Position numbers and translations under genes: made by a program | Origin: Adiantum capillus-veneris | Lineage: Eukaryota > Streptophyta > Polypodiopsida > Polypodiales > Pteridaceae | Length of the DNA: 64,000 bases | Direction of reading: 5' to 3' | Assembly: GCA_014529385.2 (NCBI GenBank) | Contig: CM043953.1 | Coordinates: 108,756,549 to 108,820,548 of the forward strand | Notes under the pieces: generated by a model | Database searches by the model: none | What the model was told of the DNA's origin: nothing | The model's input: the letters and a program-made list of their open reading frames with translations, nothing else | Shown: in pieces, positions 25,101 through 36,846 of the stretch | Position numbering within the stretch: the stretch's first letter is position 1 | Layout: every line of letters starts with the position of its first letter

Positions 25101-26605
25101 CAATCGATTGAATGTAGCTGGTGCATTAGTCAAGCCACAAGGCATGACTAGATATTCATAAACGCCAAACGTTGTACAAAACGCAGTCTTTAGGATGTCT
25201 TCATTCACTATCCTTATTTGATGGTAGCCACTTTTAAGGTCAATCCTACTTAAGTAGGTAGAGCCTTGTAGCTTATCAAACAAACCTTCTACCCGAGTAC
25301 GTGAAATCTGTTTTTGATAGTGATATGGTTTAGTGCGCGATAGTCCACACACATGTGGTATGTACCATCTTTCTTTTGCACTAAAAGGACTGGAGAACAA
25401 AAGGGAGAGGAGCTAGGCCTCACCATCCCTTTGTCTACCAATTCTTGTACTTGCCTCATGATCTCCTCTTGTCGAGCTTGTGAAACTCGATAGGGAGGTT
25501 TGTTAGGAGGTGATCTTCCTGATATGAGCTCAATTCGATGGTCATCATCCCCTCGTTTTGGAGGTAAGTCCATAGGGATATCATCGATCAACACATCTTG
25601 GAATCCTTTTAGAAAGTTAGACAAGTCTAAATCTTCTTGATTCCTACCATTCACCTGTGATGAATCATCAGGACCTTTTAGGGATTCTTTGACAAAAATC
25701 ATGTACGCAGAAACTCAGCTTTTCATTGATTTATCAAGGGCGAGAGGATTTACAAGTGGTATAGTACGACCAGACTCATTAGCATCTATATACATATTCT
25801 TTCCCTTGTAGGTGAAGTAGATTCTCCTTTTAGGGAACTTCATGTCGGCAGCCATGCGGTTGAACCATGGTACCCCAAGGATAGCATCCTCATGTTGGAG
25901 AGGAGAGATAAAGAAGTCTTCTTTGTCGACATAGCTTTGGACATGAAGCCTCAACTTCCCAATCAAGGGAGTAACAAAGGCTTACTGTCCCTTGAAAGCG
26001 GCATCGACAGTTACAACATCTCCCATCTCAAAAGCTTGAATGCCCAACTTGGTGGCCAACTCCATTGATATGAAGTTGTGAGTAGAACCAGGGTCAAACA
26101 AGATGAAGGCATCATGCTCCCTTACCTTTCCCCAAGCATAGGAGAGAGGTGATCCTTTACAATGAGCATCCTCTTTTGGAGCTTCGATAGTGGAAGCTCT
26201 AGGAGTCTCATTGCAAGCATTTCTTTTGGGGCAAGAACGATAACCATGTCCTTGCTCCCCGCACTTAAAACATTTGTGATCCTTGAGAAAAGTTTCAAGA
26301 TCTTCAGGAGAGAGTTTATTCTTACCTTTGTAAACTCCTTTCTCCTTGGACCAATTGTTGTTGTTGTTGTTGTTGTTGGAATGGCCTTGGAAAAAGTTTT
26401 GGGCATTAATTTTTCCCTTTGCATCACTTTTGTCTTTATTTTCCATGGGCTTGACATTCCTTCTACCCCCTTGTTGGAAATTGCTGCGTGAAGCAACCAT
26501 GGTATGGTGGATTACTTCGCTAATTGAACCAGGACGTTGAGAGTTGACATACTCGGCCATTTGAGTCAGGTAATCCCGCACAGAATTGTTGCTTTTGCTC
26601 AGCAA
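22196..26605 (-). pseudogene. Element D pol: protease, RT, RNase H, integrase, chromodomain-like end (broken)
   Basis: In the element's sense: CCHC knuckle (CFKCGEQGHGYRSC near 26270), aspartic protease (FILFDPGSTHNFIS near 26090), RT ([15 protein letters not shown] near 25320; active site FFDDIIIYSNS near 25050), RNase H (EVQCDACGDFLGAVL near 24610), integrase zinc-finger end (CVGCQKTKYDRGK), integrase core (SMDFIFGLP, VSDRDPRM, YHPQTDGQ) and a C-terminus (RHGKIIRRYLIKFKNYPFED near 22290) resembling a chromodomain. Frames change repeatedly (near 25970, 25700, 25300-25400, 24550, 24300), and the integrase is partly duplicated. Element F has the same order. The lineage within chromoviruses was not resolved. 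Confidence 0.88.
22846..24015 (-). repeat. 585-bp tandem duplication inside D integrase
   Basis: Two head-to-tail units, about 22846-23430 and 23431-24015. Marker words recur at a 585-586 bp offset: TTTCCCGTAG (22851) with TTTCCCATAG (23436), and ATGGTAGGCC (23405) with the same word at 23991. Each unit covers the integrase from the end of its zinc finger through the core to the YAYNNT segment. The join at about 23431 lies in an AAAAGGTG microhomology. The units have visibly diverged. Confidence 0.88.
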
Positions 26606-27459
26606 AGTCTATCTTTTGAAAGACAATAGCCTTGAGATATAAATCCCAAAACTTGTCCACATATTTGTGGTTAGACTCATGAGGGAGAAGCCTCAAACTC
26701 CGCCATTCGGTGAGCACTTTGTCCTTTGCATCGCTTGCAAGGAATTTCTTTATGATGGAAACTCGTAGAGTTTTCCATGTCTTTGGGGCTTCACCATTGC
26801 CACAAAGGTTAGCCCACCATTGACGAGCCGATTTTTGGAAGTGCATAGCTACATGGCGTAGCTTGGAGGACTCCGTGAAGCCCTCGTCTCCAAAGGCCGC
26901 ATAAAATTGTTGGATGAAGGCCAATACTTTGTCGGTAGCACCAAAGGTGCCATAATAGGTGAGAAAAGAGATACTCTTTCCTTCCTCTTTGAACTTATTG
27001 AGCTTTTGTGACCTTCGCCATGCAGGGTAAGATTTGCGATGTCCTCCCCTCTTATATTCTCTAGGAGAATAGCCATAGATTTCATCGATAGAGGAGGAAG
27101 TTAAAGAAGAAGGAGAAGAGGGTGACCTCTTTCTTGACCTTTTCTTCCTTGGTTTCCTCTCTTTCCTTTTGGAGTGACAAGGAGAAGGACTATGGGTTAA
27201 CCGTTTCCTCTTGGGAGGAGTTGGCGATTGTTTAGTCCGCCTTCTTTGTGGAGCCACATCTTCGGAGGAATTTAGGGATTCATTTCTTTCTTGATCTTTG
27301 GATTCCTCCTCTGGTATGGGAGAGAGTCTTCTTTTGAGGGTCTCATCAAGAGGCCTCGTAAGCTCTCTCTCCTCTTGGAGAGGAAAGGAAATCCCATAAG
27401 CACGAAGTTGTTGAGTAACTTCGGCTTGCAAAGTGGGGTTGCTCATAGCTTGTTGCAAC
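26520..27459 (-). pseudogene. Element D gag, 3' portion (after the E insertion)
   Basis: Continues Gag from the E insertion point: QQAMSNPTLQAEVTQQLRAYG, then a strongly basic Arg/Ser-rich tract (SPTPPKRKRL, SPSPCHSKRK, RKKRSRKRSPSSPSS near 27120-27260), then a capsid-like part (TDKVLAFIQQFYAAFGDEG, HFQKSARQWWANLCG, KYVDKFWDLYLKA). F and G share this layout. The frame is open to 26520 and the knuckle follows in another frame. The first codons of the open frame (27491-27460, MGAWLVKSPHQL) come from E's LTR and do not belong to Gag. Confidence 0.9.
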
Positions 27460-28774
27460 TGATGGGGGCTTTTCACAAGCCAAGCTCCCATACCCCTCTT
27501 CTCTCATCCCCACCCCATGAAAACCCCCTCTTAGGGAGGGAGTGATAAAAGGCATTGGAAAAAGTAAGAAAAAAATAAAGTATGATTATGTAAATATATA
27601 AGAAAGGTAAAATAGGCCACCTCATGCCTACGGGGTAGCTCATCCCCACCTTGCCTCCTTTTTCTTCACTGTTGCCCGGCCGGGTGTCCCTTTTCCTCTC
27701 CTCCACTCAAAAGGTCAACCCCCTCTCTCTTCCCCTTGTCCTTTCTCCTTTCTCTCTCCCCTCAAGCTACCCCACCTCTCACCAATAATGCATTATAACT
27801 CACCAATAATGCACCCTAACTCACATGCAACTTACCCTATCTTCCATAATAGTATACCCCACCCCCTCTTTCTCTCTCTCCTATCATATCCCATGACCCA
27901 AATACCCCCCTCTCTCTCTAAAGGGCGCCATGTCTCTTGTCTTGTAGCTAAATAACCTCCCCCACACTCACACACACTCAGTTTCACTGAAAAAGGTGCC
28001 CACAGACCCATCCCCACCCGATGGTTACCTGATTTTTCTTGTGTTCACACACATCTGCACACAGATTCACCTCTGAACACACTCCCCTCTCTCCCCTCTT
28101 GTAATTACTTTATTCTCCATGTCACCTCTCACTTTTTTTCATCAACCCATCTCTCTCTCTTAGTCTCTCTCTCATGAGACTGCTGTTCTGGCACATATAC
28201 ACACAGCCAGACAAGTGGGGCCCACAGTCACATGGCCTATGTAGATAATGATTTCTTCATTTTTAAATTCTAGAATTTCTCCCCCCTTCTCCCCTATATA
28301 AAGAGGGGTCACCATCACACTAAGGACACACACCATCACCAAAGAGTACACTATGCACTGTGTGTGCCTAGTGCACACACACACACCCACACCATCACCA
28401 TCACCGCAATCACCATGCTCATCTTGAGCATGACCTCTACACCCTTGGGCTATGGAAGATGAAGGGAACTAAATGAAGGATGATGGCCATAACCCTCGTG
28501 CGAGTCTTCGCCATCAACTCCCACCTATCCGCCATGTGCTCTACCACGCTCTCCCTTCTCATTCCCCTACCCTATGCTCCCCATTTCATCGCCTTATTCT
28601 CTAAATAAAGCTTGAGGTTTTGTGAGTATGTTTTCTTGCAATGTTTTGCCCATGTGAGGTGTGCGGAATCGCCACCTAGTCTTGTGTTTGGAGTGAGCTT
28701 GTGTATGTGTGAAGGGTGTGCGGATTCGCCATCCTTTTGTGGTGCCTAAGTACTAAGCCGCTATACCCCCTCCC

Positions 28775-28809
<35 letters not shown>

Positions 28810-29019
28810 TGATCTCATTCCCTTTCCTCTTCATCATTACTCCCAAGCATCCATCTCTCTTGGATGAAAACTTTGTTATGGTGGTGTGTTGTTTGCGTCC
28901 TAGCCGCTGAAGCTAGGTGGTGCCCCATGTTTGCTTTACCATGACAGGCTCGAGGCGCGCCATTCGGTCCCTGGTGTTTTAGAGGCCGTCGGGGTTCGGG
29001 GTTCGCTTTGCTCCTGTCA
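27460..29019 (+). repeat. Element E 5' LTR
   Basis: 1560 bp, TGATGGGGGCTTTTCAC ... CTCCTGTCA. Pyrimidine-rich. A TATA box TATATAAAG is at 28295-28303 and a (CT)n tract near 28777-28806. Short open frames inside are present in both LTRs and are not genes. Confidence 0.95.
28295..28303 (+). promoter_or_regulatory. Probable TATA box of element E 5' LTR
   Basis: TATATAAAG in a CT-rich context, about 720 bp before the LTR end. The 3' LTR has TATATACAG at the same place (about 35993), one base different. Confidence 0.6.
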
Positions 29020-29876
29020 TTTGGTGCCCCCATTGAGGATCTTTTCATGAAACCCTTCAGTTTACAAGACTGAAACCCCTAAACTATTGTGAATGGATGA
29101 ATGGCTAGCAGGATTTGCTAATTGGACGACCGAAGAAGAAGAGCTCCAAGCACAACTAGAAGAACTCCGCATCTCCATCGAAGCTCGAGTGCCATGCGTA
29201 ACGGTAATCGATTTGCAGTTGGAGAGTCAACCAACACGCCAAACCCAGTGGATATACATAGGCCAAGTGCCAAGAAGAAGAAGGAGAAGGTCGAAACCAT
29301 GTCCGCAACCTACAACCAACCCACAACAACAAAATGGAAGGAACTCTACACAATAGAGAATCAACACTATTCTACTTTGAGAATCGGGTAACTCAAGTCA
29401 CAGAGGTAATTATCACAGTCAATTTTCAAGTCGCACCTGATGCTGCAGCACAGATAACGAAATCATTGGCTCACACTCTCACTAGAGAAACTAGGATCTA
29501 CTGAGTTTGTTTCAAGAAAGAACACCACCCTCTCCCACAAGCTTGGACAGTGACTAAGCACCTCTAAGCTTCACATGAATCAGTACAACCTACCTCAAGA
29601 CAGATCACACATACCAATACGTGTACGCTCAATCAAGGTAATACTGGATTTGAAGGCTCACTACCAGCACGTCATCGACACCATGCTGGGTGGGGAGCGA
29701 TTTTTTCAGGTTCTGGCATCAGATCAACCATTTGTCTTACCTTTGGTACAAGGCAATGTACCGTTTGAAGTTTTAATCTATGTCCTAGTATAAGAGGGTA
29801 TACACGCCTCCTTGTAAAGAAGAAATTTTTTTTTGCAAGTTAAGCAGTGTGTCTTTTTAGCTCTCTCTCAGTAATC
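29020..29876 (+). other. Element E leader and primer-site region
   Basis: 857 bp between LTR and gag. It begins TTTGGTGCCCCCATTGAGG, where the PBS should lie (TGGTGCC onward); the tRNA was not assigned. A short frame at 29093-29356 could encode a small leader peptide (Gln/Arg-rich), but it has no recognisable domain and no in-frame link to gag. Confidence 0.6.
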
Positions 29877-31184
29877 ATGGCAAGTGTAGCATTTCCAACA
29901 TTTAAAGGAAAGAAGGGGGAGGATTTGGTAACAGACTTCCTAGATGACTTTGAAGTAGCATGTGTAGTGAGCAACAAAGATACGGATGAATCCCGGGTTA
30001 GAATCTTTAAGCATCTCATGAAGCTAGAAGCTAGATCATGGTACAATGCACTTCCACAAGCAACCAAGGATGACTGGGAACCCTTAAAAACCGCTTTTAA
30101 GAGGCGCTTTGGGGGAGGTACCACTTCAGAAAAGTTGTGGGACAAGTTGAGAGACTTGAAGCGGGAGGGTCTTTTAGAATATGCCACCTATGAGTCCAAA
30201 TTTGTGGATTTGTGGGAACGGTGGGTTGAGTCACTGGCAAGGGGGGAAGCTGCACCCGATTTCCTAAAAAAAGATCGGTTCACGCATGGCTTATGGCCGC
30301 TTCTCAATGAGAAGGTGAAAGATAGATTCCCGGCTACATACGAGTTAGCCGTTGAGATTGCTCGCCTTAAGGACAAGAAGCTGCGAATGAAAGCCAAAGA
30401 AACCGAGTCAACAGAAACAGCAACATCACATCGACCAGCAACTACGACAACCACCATTCCACCACCACCACCGGCTCTTGGGGTAAGAGATGACCAACAA
30501 GATATGTTGGCCCATATTACTGACCAACTGCAGAATTTGTCTGTCCACTTAATACAACAAGGGAGGAGTCAAGAAAGAGATCAAGACCCTGGAAGAGCAC
30601 GACAACAAAACAGGGAGTATCATTGCTACAACTGCGGAGAAGACGGTCACGGTATGTACTACTGTCCCAAACCACGACAAAACTATAATAGAGGAGGTAA
30701 GAGGAACCAATTGTCACCCCCTAGAGAAAGAACACCCCCACCCCGAGCACCAACCCCACCAACACAAATTCTACGTCCACCCCAGACACCAGTACAAGCA
30801 TCCATTCCACCTCTTCCACCAGCCCCACCACCTGATCGCCCTGTAGACATCATAAGGCTAGAAGAGAAAGGAAAAGCCGTAGTAGTGGATCCACCCAGAG
30901 CAAAGGAGAGGGACAAGGGTAAGGAGAAGGTAACCTTTTTAGAACCACTTGAGGCCATGACTGTGAAAAGAGCTAGGAGGGAGAAGGCTACACAATTAGA
31001 TGATGAGAGAAGCATGAGAGGAGAAACTAGCAAGAGGCCATCCAGGCCACGACGAAAACTGGGCATCACCGACTTCCAGCTAGGGGAAAGTTCTAAGCCC
31101 TATGATCTAACATTGGATGTGGCAGAGCAAGGACCGAAGATTACATGGCCACAGCTGCTACATCTTGTACCTAAAGTAAGGTGA
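29877..31184 (+). CDS. Element E Gag
   Basis: Start chosen at the ATG at 29877 (MASVAFPTFKGKKGEDLVTD). An upstream in-frame Met at 29847 lies in a weak context. The protein is 435 residues to the TGA at 31182-31184. The N-terminal half is a retrotransposon capsid-like domain (FKHLMKLEARSWYNALP, DDWEPLKTAFKRRFGGG, KLWDKLRDLKREGLLEYA). A CCHC zinc knuckle follows near residues 253-266 (CYNCGEDGHGMYYC), then Pro-rich (about 280-330) and Lys/Arg/Glu-rich segments. Gag forms the cytoplasmic particle that packages element RNA. The terminal TGA is in frame with pol just downstream, so the original product was probably a Gag-Pol fusion. Confidence 0.9.
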   Translation: MASVAFPTFKGKKGEDLVTDFLDDFEVACVVSNKDTDESRVRIFKHLMKLEARSWYNALPQATKDDWEPLKTAFKRRFGGGTTSEKLWDKLRDLKREGLLEYATYESKFVDLWERWVESLARGEAAPDFLKKDRFTHGLWPLLNEKVKDRFPATYELAVEIARLKDKKLRMKAKETESTETATSHRPATTTTTIPPPPPALGVRDDQQDMLAHITDQLQNLSVHLIQQGRSQERDQDPGRARQQNREYHCYNCGEDGHGMYYCPKPRQNYNRGGKRNQLSPPRERTPPPRAPTPPTQILRPPQTPVQASIPPLPPAPPPDRPVDIIRLEEKGKAVVVDPPRAKERDKGKEKVTFLEPLEAMTVKRARREKATQLDDERSMRGETSKRPSRPRRKLGITDFQLGESSKPYDLTLDVAEQGPKITWPQLLHLVPKVR

Positions 31185-34100
31185 CAATGGTCTAAAATGG
31201 TAAGTACAAGACGCTCCAAAACAAAGGTAGCCGGAGCAATTTCGGGATGCAACATGGATGACATCCTTCCAATTGTCGATGTAAACATAAAAGGAAAGAG
31301 GGTTGGAAACACCTACATTGATGGAGGTGCACAAATCTATGTAATGAGCGAAGCTATGATGCTTCGATTAGGGCTTGAGGTTGACAGGCCTTCTCCATGC
31401 AAGGCAAAGATGGCAAACAACGCAAAAGTAAAGTGTGTGGGTGTGGTAAGTGCCGTGAAAATCAAAGCTTTCAACACTGAGGTAGAGGTAGATGTTTTTG
31501 TAATGCCTACTAAGGGGGAGGGCTATCCACTAATTTTGGGAAGGCCATGGTTGATGGCCATGAAGGCAAAACAGGACTGGGGTACTGGCCTTCTACGCAT
31601 GACCGGTAACAAAGGGGAGACAATCTACTACGACATGAGGATTGGCAAGCAGAAGCAAATGAATCTGGAAACATCGGCAGATGAAACCACTAGCGAATCT
31701 TCCAGTTCTGAGGAGGAGACCACATCCACCGACGAAAGTGACAGTTCCATTGATGTGATGGGTATCATTATGAAGGATCCACAAAGGGTAAGCACAACTG
31801 GTGATCCATCACCAAAAGGGAAACCCAATGAAGAGGAGAGAAAATCACCTGGCCTTGGAGGACGTAGGTTGAAGGGTATGTTGTCTACGGAATTAACACT
31901 TGAGGAGAAAGATGGTTTTTTGCAAATGTTGATGGGATTTCCTAACCTGTTCATTGACAACTATGAAAGAATCACAGGCATTACAATGGTGGAACATCAT
32001 ATTAAGCTGAAGGAAGGGGTAAAACCAGTTGTGCAAAAGCTACGACGACTGGGGGTCATACAAGAAAAGGCACTCTTGGCCGAGGTAAGGAAACTGCTGG
32101 AGGCGGGATTCATCTATCCTGTAGAAAACTCAGAATGGGTGTCACCCGTAGTGGTGACGCCTAAAAAGAATGGTAACTGGAGGGTCTGTGTTGACTACAA
32201 ACCACTAAATGCAGCTACAAAGAGAGACCACTTTCCTCTCCCTTTCTTGGATGAAATTCTGAATGAAGTAGCGGGTTTTGAATGCTATACCGTCTGTGAT
32301 GGTTATTCTGGATACTTTCAAATATGCATAGCCTTGGAAGATCAGCTAAAAACCACTTTTATCACGCCATGGGGTTGTTTTTCATACAGGGTTATGCCAT
32401 TTGGTCTCACAAATGCACCTGCCACATTCCAAAGATATGTCACATATGTTTTTCAACCGTTCTTTGGAACATCCATAAGAGTGTTCATTGATGATTTTTG
32501 TATATATAGCTCCCGTATTTCACATTTAGAAAAGGTAACTGAGGGTTTGGCCAGGTTGTAGAGCCTAGGTGGGCAATTAAATGTGGATAAATGCCACATT
32601 GGGGAGAGTAAAGTCATTCTACTAGGCCATGAAATTTCAGCAAAAGGTATCAACGCCGACCCAAGTAAGGTGTCCGCACTCATAGCCCTACCTTCACCAA
32701 TGACCGCACGTCAACTGGTCTCTTTTCTACAGAAGGTGAGGTACTTAAGTAGATTCATACATCTACTATCACAACTTGTTCTACCACTGCAACAACTCAC
32801 TCAAAGATCAACTTTCACTTGGGATGAGGAAAGCGAACATCACTACAACAAGGTAAAGGAGGTCTTAGCCACTCTGCCAACTATCTCACCACCTAAGTGG
32901 GATGAAAAATTCTATGTCACCTCAAGTGTTGGTGATGACTCATTGGGGGCTCGGCTACTCCAAAAGGATACGACGACATCTTTCATGAGGCCAATCTACT
33001 TCTCTAGTCGAATGATGACAGCAGGAGAGAAAGGTTTCACCCATGTGGAACACTTAGTCCTAGCTCTTAGATTTGCAACTACAAATTTTAGGTCATATTT
33101 GCCTAAGCAATTTGTGATTCTAACCACGGATGAAATATTTCCCTATGTTGTACAACACATGGATGTGTCTGCTAGAATTACTAAATGCCTAGTTCGTCTG
33201 CAAGAGTTTGACTACACGGTACAGGTAGAAAGCACGACAAGGGCAAGTTTGGGGGGACTCATGACCTACCAAGTCTTTGAAAGGAAGGAGAAGCAATCTA
33301 AGGAAGGAGAAGTCCGATTACCTCCAGTACCACCGATGGTAGAAGGAGCATACTCTCTCTAGTTTGATGGAGCCTACAAGTGAGCGTCCGACAAAGTAGT
33401 TGCAGGCATAGTGGTCTTTGATGACAAAGGGACAAAGGTATTTTCGTTGGGCCAATTGTTAGATTCACATTCTAACAATGAAGCTGAGTATGCAACACTA
33501 ACCAAGGGTCTACAATGGTGCGTCTCGCAAGGTGTACAACGCCTTAATGTATTTGGGGATGCTTTACTTCTGGTAAGGCAAGTAAATGGAGCATGGACAT
33601 GCAAGAATCTTAGTTTAAGGACTCACTTAAGTGGTGTAAAAACCTTGTTGGGTAAGTTTGAAGAAGTTCAAATACACCATATCCCAAGGGCTCAAAACCA
33701 AGAAGCAGATGCCCTAGCAAGTGAAAGACTACAGGAAGTGGTGGTTGGAGCAATAAAACTAACGCTCCCTCTATTTCAAGGCAGTGATGCCTTGCCTGAC
33801 ATCATGCATTTTTTGGAAACAGGGGAATGCCCATCAGATTTAACAAAGGGACAGAAGCAATGGCTGACGCGGAAGGCCACAAGGTATCGACTCATCAATG
33901 ACGATTTGTACTGTAAGGGTAAGGACCAAATACTTAGGAAGGTCCCTCTCTCTCAGGAAATCACGGGAGTAATTTCTAGTTGTCACGACGGGGTTTGTGG
34001 TGGTCACTTTGCCCTAGACATAACAAGTAGGAAAATCTTGCAGGCAGGCTTCATATGGCCTAGCCTCAACCGTGATGTACACCACTGGTGCAAAACGTGT

Positions 34101-35042
34101 AAGTTGTGTCAAAAGGCCGGCACTAGGTCACTTATGCGTGAACCACAGACACCTATTCTCTCATATGGCCCATTTGAACAATGGGGTATCGATGCCATTG
34201 GGCCATTACCTAGGGCCAACTCAGGAAAATTCTACATTATCATGGGGGTCGACTACATGACTAGATGGGAAGAGGCTACAGCCACCACTAGAATCACAGC
34301 GGTAGAGGTAGCTAAATTTATCTACGAGCACATATGCTGTAGGTTTGGCACACCTTTAGAGATCATCTCTGATAGAGAGCCAGGTTTCAGAGCAGACTTG
34401 GTAGGAGAATTAATGCACAAACTGGGCATTACAAGGAGGCACTCTTCACCATATTACCCTCAATGTAATGGCCTAGTTGAAAAGGTAAATGGAATGGTTT
34501 CTAAAATTATTACCAAGCAGGTAAATAATCATCCCGGAGACTGGGATAAGTATCTACTACCAGCTTTATGGGCCTACAGAACTTCATTTCGTACATCCTT
34601 GGGATTCACACCGTATCATCTAGTATTTGGTAAGGAAGCAATCTTGCCCATTGAAGTGCAACTACAAAGTCTCAGAGTAATGGCAAGCCAACTTCAACAA
34701 CCCAACATGCATTTGAGAGATCACATCATCAACTTGGAAAGACTGCAGCTGGACAGAGAAGAAGCAATAAATTATTATGCAGCACAAGCAGAGCATAGAC
34801 GGCTTAGCTTTAACGAGCATCTTCGGAAAAAAGAATTGAAGAAAGGAATGTTGGTGCTCCGCTACGACAATCGCTTCGACACACGCAAGGATAAGAAACT
34901 CCTGCTCCGATGGGAAGGCCCTTTCATCATCAGGAAAAAGTATGCCAATGGAAGCTACCAGCTTATGGAGGCTGATGGAAAACTTCATAAAACCAGGGTA
35001 AATGGTTGGCAACTTAAACCTTATTTTCTTCGATTTGACTAG
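31185..35042 (+). pseudogene. Element E Pol: protease, RT, RNase H, second RNase H, integrase (three in-frame stops)
   Basis: Same frame as Gag. Protease has the form YIDGGAQIYVMS (near 31320), Gly for the usual Ser. RT: WRVCVDYKPLNAATKRDHFP near 32190, MPFGLTNAPATFQRY, active site VFIDDFCIYSS near 32490. RNase H follows, to about 33250 (SSRMMTAGEKGFTHVEHLVL). An added RNase H comes next (FDGAYK near 33363, SNNEAEYATLTKGL, IPRAQNQEADALAS near 33690), typical of Tat-lineage plant elements. Integrase: zinc finger (CGGHFALD..HHWCKTCKLC) and core (IDAIGPLP, ISDREPGF, PQCNGLVEKVN). Stops: TAG 32559-32561, TAG 33360-33362, TGA 33381-33383. No frameshifts seen. The last open stretch, 33411-35042, is 543 codons. 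Confidence 0.93.
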
Positions 35043-35141
35043 GCTCCACCAATTGACATTCCAGATGAGGACACACCATTAGCCGCCACCTCCGACGATA
35101 ATGATCAAACAGATGAGCTAGAGACATGAATGCCTCTAGCC
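35043..35141 (+). other. Element E 3' untranslated stretch
   Basis: About 100 bp after the pol stop that could be read on as acidic residues, so the stop may itself be recent. No other signal. Confidence 0.5.
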
Positions 35142-35153
35142 AAAAGGGGAGGG
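35142..35153 (+). promoter_or_regulatory. Element E polypurine tract
   Basis: AAAAGGGGAGGG, followed by CTAA and the LTR start TGATGGGGGC at 35158. Confidence 0.88.
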
Positions 35154-35157
35154 CTAA

Positions 35158-36472
35158 TGATGGGGGCTTTTCACAAGCCAAGCTCCCATACCCCTCTTCT
35201 CTCGTCCCCACCCCATGAAAACCCCCTCTTAGGGAGGGAGTAATAAAAGGCATTGGAAAAAGTAAGAAAAAAATAAAGTATGATTATGTAAATATATAAG
35301 AAAGGTAAAATAGGCCACCTCATGCCTGCGGGGTAGCCCATCCCCACCTTGCCTCCTTTTTCTTCACTGTTGCTCGGCCGGGTGTCCCTTTTCCTCTCCT
35401 CCACTCAAAAGGTCAACCCCCTCTCTCTTCCCCTTGTCCTTTCTCCTTTCTCTCTCCCCTCAAGCTACCCCACCTCTCACCAATAATACATTATAACTCA
35501 CCAATAATGCACCCTAACTCACATGCAACTTACCCTATCTTCCATAATAGTATACCCCACCCCCTCTTTCTCTCTCTCCTATCATATCCCATGACCCAAA
35601 GACCCCCCTCTCTCTCTAAAGGGCGCCATGTCTCTTGTCTTGTAGCTAAATAACCTCCCCCACACTCACACACACTCAGTTTCACTGAAAAAGGTGCCCA
35701 CAGACCCATCCCCACCCGATGGTTACCTGATTTTTCTTGTGTTCACACACATCTGCACACAGATTCACCTCTGAACACACTCCCCCCTCTCCCCTCTTGT
35801 AATTACTTTATTCTCCATGTCACCTCTCACTTTTTTTCATCAACCCATCTCTGTCTCTTAGTCTCTCTCTCATGAGACTGCTGTTCTGGCACATATACAC
35901 ACAGCCAGACAAGTGGGGCCCACAGTCACATGGCCTATGTAGATAATGATTTCTTCATTTTTAAATTCTAGAATTTCTCCCCCCTTCTCCCCTATATACA
36001 GAGGGGTCACCATCACACTAAGGACACACACCATCACCAAAGAGTACACTATGCACTGTGTGTGCCTAGTGCACACACACACACCCACACCATCACCATC
36101 ACCGCAATCACCATGCTCATCTTGAGCATGACCTCTACACCCTTGGGCTATGGAAGATGAAGGGAACTAAATGAAGGATGATGGCCATAACCCTCGTGCG
36201 AGTCTTCGCCATCAACTCCCACCTATCCGCCATGTGCTCTACCACGCTCTCCCTTCTCATTCCCCTACCCTATGCTCCCCATTTCATCGCCTTATTCTCT
36301 AAATAAAGCTTGAGGTTTTGTGAGTATGTTTTCTTGCAATGTTTTGCCCATGTGAGGTGTGCGGAATCGCCACCTAGTCTTGTGTTTGGAGTGAGCTTGT
36401 GTATGTGTGAAGGGTGTGTGGATTCGCCATCCTTTTGTGGTGCCTAAGTACTAAGCCGCTATACCCCCTCCC

Positions 36473-36524
<52 letters not shown>

Positions 36525-36735
36525 TTGATCTCATTCCCTTTCCTCTTCATCATTACTCCCAAGCATCCATCTCTCTTGGATGAAAACTTTGTTATGGTGG
36601 TGTGTTGTTTGCGTCCTAGCCGCTGCAGCTAGGTGGTGCCCCCTGTTTGCTTTACCATGACAGGCTCGAGGCGCGCCGTTCGGTCCCCGGTGTTTTAGAG
36701 GCCGTCGGGGTTCGGGGTTCGCTTTGCTCCCGTTA
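35158..36735 (+). repeat. Element E 3' LTR
   Basis: 1578 bp, nearly identical to the 5' LTR. The main length change is a longer (CT)n tract (about 36475-36520). Single-base differences include ATAC/AGAC near 35600 and the TATA-box change near 35993. It ends CCCGTTA instead of CCTGTCA. Confidence 0.95.
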
Positions 36736-36739
36736 CAAC

Positions 36740-36846
36740 CTAGTGACAAGATAATTAACAAACATGGGGGCATCATCATTGGCACCTTGATGTCCAAAAT
36801 CAAACTTATCAATGTTCATTCTGCTCTCTTGGTTATTGTCAGCCAT
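36740..36846 (-). pseudogene. Element D gag, 5' portion (before the E insertion)
   Basis: Start at ATG 36846-36844 (MADNNQESRMNIDKFDFG), continuing ANDDAPMFVNYLVTRL to the E insertion. F and G start the same way (MADNNQ.SRMNID). Together with 26520-27459 this makes one Gag reading with E in the middle. Confidence 0.92.

Larger units (their letters stand above)
27460..36735 (+). mobile_element. Element E: Ty3/gypsy LTR retrotransposon, Tat-like with second RNase H
   Basis: Plus-strand, 9276 bp, inserted in D's gag. LTRs are 27460-29019 and 35158-36735; they look about 1% different by eye plus a CT-repeat length change. The TSD is CAAC (27456-27459 and 36736-36739), possibly GCAAC with a damaged right junction. 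Gag, protease, RT, RNase H, an extra archaeal-type RNase H and integrase lie in one reading frame from 29877 to 35042, interrupted only by four stop codons. It is the youngest and best preserved gypsy element here. Confidence 0.95.

Noticed and set aside
26346-26378. GTT repeat as a separate microsatellite feature
   Set aside because: It encodes a short Asn run in D's gag-knuckle linker and is also present in F; part of the coding sequence.
28172-28390. Open frames repeated at 28172-28390 and 35870-36088
   Set aside because: Identical because both lie in element E's LTRs; transposon control sequence, not a gene pair.
29093-29356. Leader open frame of element E as a separate gene
   Set aside because: Short, no domain, no evidence that it is translated; kept only as a remark in the leader entry.
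31182-31184. Programmed stop readthrough at the E gag-pol boundary as a firm call
   Set aside because: Three other nonsense codons in the same frame show general decay, so the TGA alone is not evidence. Listed only as a testable possibility.
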